In this document: one piece after another, positions 62,195 through 64,000 of the stretch
Layout of the letters: the number at the start of each line of letters is the position of its first letter
How positions within the stretch are numbered: position 1 is the stretch's first letter
Source of the DNA: UBA7916 sp036121365
GTDB lineage: Bacteria > Pseudomonadota > Gammaproteobacteria > Comchoanobacterales > Comchoanobacteraceae
Direction: 5' to 3'
DNA: 64,000 nt
Assembly (NCBI GenBank): GCA_036121365.1
Contig: JAZAFR010000007.1
Coordinates: 124,001-188,000, forward strand
Made by a program: the position numbers and the translations under genes
Notes under the pieces: generated by a model
Database searches by the model: none
The model's input: the letters and a program-made list of their open reading frames with translations, nothing else
Told to the model about the DNA's origin: nothing

Positions 62195-63502
62195 ATGATT
62201 ATTTGGTTATATCGGCTTGCATTTGTGCCTGTGTTTGTGTGTTTGTTTCCTTTTTATTTGCCTAAAATCATAAGGCGAGGTGGGTATTTAGAAAAAATAA
62301 AGCAGCGTTTTGGCCATTATCCACGTATTGATCGTGTTCAGGATTATAAGCGTATTTGGATGCAAGTAGTCAGTGTCGGGGAGGCTCAAGCTGCTTTGTC
62401 TGTAATTGATAAACTATTGGATCAAGGTCAGTGTCAACTTTTTGTGACAACCACAACCACCAGTGCGTATGCTTTTTTACAAAAAAGATTGCAAAATCAT
62501 GCCAGTGTTTGGGTCGGTTTTTTTCCGTTTGATTTTGTATTATTCAGTCGGCGGGCTTGGCGTAGGGTTTGTCCTGATTTGGTTTTACTCTTTGAAAGTG
62601 AGTTATGGCCTGAGCATCTTTACCAAGCGTCTGTGCATCAGGTTCCCGTTTGGCTCCTGAATGCACGTTTTTCGGATAGAACTTATCAACGGTATTTGCG
62701 TTTTCCTTATCTGGCCAGGTGGTTGTATGGTTTTTTAGATAAGGTAATGTTTGTTTCGCAAAAGCAAATGCAACAATTGTTACAGTTGGGTTTGGACTCT
62801 AAAAAACTTATGAGGATGGGACAGTTAAAGTTTGACGTGAAAATTGATATGTTGACGCACCAGAAAATTCAGAGATTGATAAAGGGAATGGGGTTTATCT
62901 GCGTGGGCGAAGGCACTCGTTACTTACTTGGATCTTCTACTTGGAATGGGGAAGAAGAGATTTTATTAGATGCTTTAAAATGTTTACGTTCCTCTGGTAT
63001 GGATGTGCGTTTGATTCTTGTTCCTCGTCATGTAGAGCGTGGTGAAGATTTATTGAAATTGGTGAAACGATATGGATTTTCTTGGTCCAGGCGTTCTGAT
63101 CACAGTTGTTCAGATGAGGATGTTATTGTTCATATTGCGGACACAATTGGAGAGATTCAGCAGTTAAGTCAATGTGCAGATTTGGCATTGGTGGGGAAAA
63201 GTTTTTTTCCTCATGAAGGTGGTCAGACGCCTTTAGAGCTTGCTTGTTGTGGTGTCCCTATGCTGTATGGCCCTGGTATGAGCAATTTTCGTGAGGTTTG
63301 TGATGATCTAGAATCTCGCTTATTGTCTCGTCTTTGTGGTGACAGAGATGAGGCTATTCAGACAATCATTGCTCTTTTAGAAAAGAGTGATGATCTTGGC
63401 AGTGAGCGTTGTCGTTTGCAGGCATGGAGTCAGGAAAACAGAGGAGCTTTGTCCTTTGCCATGGGGCAGTTATCAGAGTTTTTTGCAGAGGATATTGTGT
63501 GA
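62195..63502 (+). CDS. waaA: 3-deoxy-D-manno-octulosonic acid (KDO) transferase
   Basis: Adds KDO to lipid A at the inner-membrane face. An N-terminal membrane anchor (about residues 2-18) precedes the GT-B fold with KIKQRFGHYP, VSVGEAQAALSVI (E at the position of the catalytic glutamate) and ESELWPEHLYQASVHQVPVWLLNARFSDRTY. The C-terminal STWNGEEEILLDAL and GGQTPLELACCGVPMLYGPGMSNF mark the CMP-KDO-binding half. The ATG at 62195 gives the usual start; a TTG at 62150 would add 15 residues. The stop overlaps the prmC GTG by 4 bases. Confidence 0.93.
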   Translation: MIIWLYRLAFVPVFVCLFPFYLPKIIRRGGYLEKIKQRFGHYPRIDRVQDYKRIWMQVVSVGEAQAALSVIDKLLDQGQCQLFVTTTTTSAYAFLQKRLQNHASVWVGFFPFDFVLFSRRAWRRVCPDLVLLFESELWPEHLYQASVHQVPVWLLNARFSDRTYQRYLRFPYLARWLYGFLDKVMFVSQKQMQQLLQLGLDSKKLMRMGQLKFDVKIDMLTHQKIQRLIKGMGFICVGEGTRYLLGSSTWNGEEEILLDALKCLRSSGMDVRLILVPRHVERGEDLLKLVKRYGFSWSRRSDHSCSDEDVIVHIADTIGEIQQLSQCADLALVGKSFFPHEGGQTPLELACCGVPMLYGPGMSNFREVCDDLESRLLSRLCGDRDEAIQTIIALLEKSDDLGSERCRLQAWSQENRGALSFAMGQLSEFFAEDIV

Positions 63503-64000
63503 GTTTCTCCAATAAACGATATTTTTCCTTGTCTGATTTGTCACGGCCGTTGCAAGAATGCTCTGCTACTGCCTTATTGGATGTGCGTTATTTTCTTTCT
63601 GAGATATTGCAATGTCCCATTTCAGAGTTATTTTCAGAGGTGTATTTAACTGATGAACAGTATGAGCGTGTTCAATCGATGATAGAAAGGCGTTTGTCGT
63701 ATGAGCCAGTGGCCTATATTTTGGGTCATTGTTCTTTTTGGGGGCTTGAATTTGAGGTGAATCAATCTGTGTTGATTCCTCGACCTGATACAGAATGTTT
63801 GATTGAAACTGTGCTTGATAACCATGCTAATGAGGTCTTGAAAGTGCTTGACCTAGGTACTGGGTGTGGTGCCATCGCTTTGGCTTTAGCACATGAACGT
63901 CGAAGTTGGTCGGTGCAGGCTGTGGATGTATGTGACAAGGCGCTGTCTTTGGCCAAGCGCAATGCTATTGTGCATGAAGTTGACTCAAGCCGTGTTTCTT
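63499..64000 (+). CDS. prmC: Release factor glutamine methyltransferase PrmC (5' part, cut by window edge)
   Basis: SAM-dependent methyltransferase that modifies the GGQ glutamine of release factors. The first 167 residues are present: an N-terminal helical domain, then YEPVAYILGHCSFWGLEFEV, the IPRPDTE motif and the SAM-binding LDLGTGCGAIALALA. The NPPY catalytic motif lies beyond position 64000. It begins with GTG at 63499 overlapping the waaA TGA (GTGA), with AGAGGA at proper spacing. Presumably it acts on the prfA product encoded upstream. Confidence 0.95.
   Translation, partial: MSFSNKRYFSLSDLSRPLQECSATALLDVRYFLSEILQCPISELFSEVYLTDEQYERVQSMIERRLSYEPVAYILGHCSFWGLEFEVNQSVLIPRPDTECLIETVLDNHANEVLKVLDLGTGCGAIALALAHERRSWSVQAVDVCDKALSLAKRNAIVHEVDSSRVS

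Overview
The window is AT-rich, densely coded bacterial chromosome with gene content typical of a gammaproteobacterium: Mla lipid-transport operon, KDO/LPS genes, bc1 complex, haem A and cytochrome oxidase assembly, MurA, AmgK, RsmJ, DusA, TrmL. Two things point to an intracellular lifestyle. One is a 503-residue nucleotide (ATP/ADP) translocase of the Tlc/NTT family, otherwise known mainly from obligate intracellular bacteria and plastids. The other is a set of lineage-specific genes with effector-like architecture (a 2252-residue coiled-coil-rich protein and two membrane-hairpin proteins). I see no rRNA, tRNA, IS element, prophage or CRISPR. A Legionellales/Coxiella-like relative is my best guess; this is inference, since no phylogenetic marker was run.

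Layout. 1-6.5 kb: truncated mrp, a small secreted protein, then a minus-strand operon yfcH-recO-(small lipoprotein-like ORF)-hemD-hemX-hemY. 6.9-11.3 kb: lepA, then lepB-rnc-era. 11.3-14.3 kb: trkA and dacB on the minus strand. 15-19.5 kb: petABC, alr, murI. 19.7-24.1 kb: hemC, a PlsC-type acyltransferase, dusA, and a TolC-like gene on the minus strand. 24.2-28.5 kb: nudF, parE and the ATP/ADP translocase, which ends at a clear rho-independent terminator. 28.7-33 kb: minus-strand mlaF-E-D-C-B-murA. 33-41.9 kb: kdsD-lptC-trmL, then amgK, gpsA, ETF-QO, two small membrane proteins and etfBA. 41.9-48.7 kb: the giant gene. 48.9-55 kb: birA, rsmJ, haem O/A synthesis and SURF1, tatA-tatC. 55.1-64 kb: hemA, two membrane-hairpin proteins of unknown function, prfA, a flippase, waaA and the start of prmC.

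How the genes fit together. Haem synthesis (hemA, hemC, hemD, with hemX and hemY) feeds cytochrome b/c1 and, through CtaB/CtaA, an aa3-type oxidase whose assembly factor SURF1 is present. ETF and ETF-QO deliver electrons to the quinone pool, and the bc1 complex continues the chain. The organism therefore appears able to respire while also having a nucleotide importer. Envelope functions are well represented: LPS inner core (kdsD, waaA, lptC), phospholipid trafficking (mla), and peptidoglycan synthesis and recycling (alr, murI, murA, dacB, amgK).

The + strand is visibly rich in G and T over most of the window. Plus-strand proteins are rich in V, F, L, C and G, while minus-strand proteins are rich in K, N, Q, T, H and I. 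This indicates strong replication-linked strand bias. Non-ATG starts (TTG, GTG) are common among the plus-strand genes.
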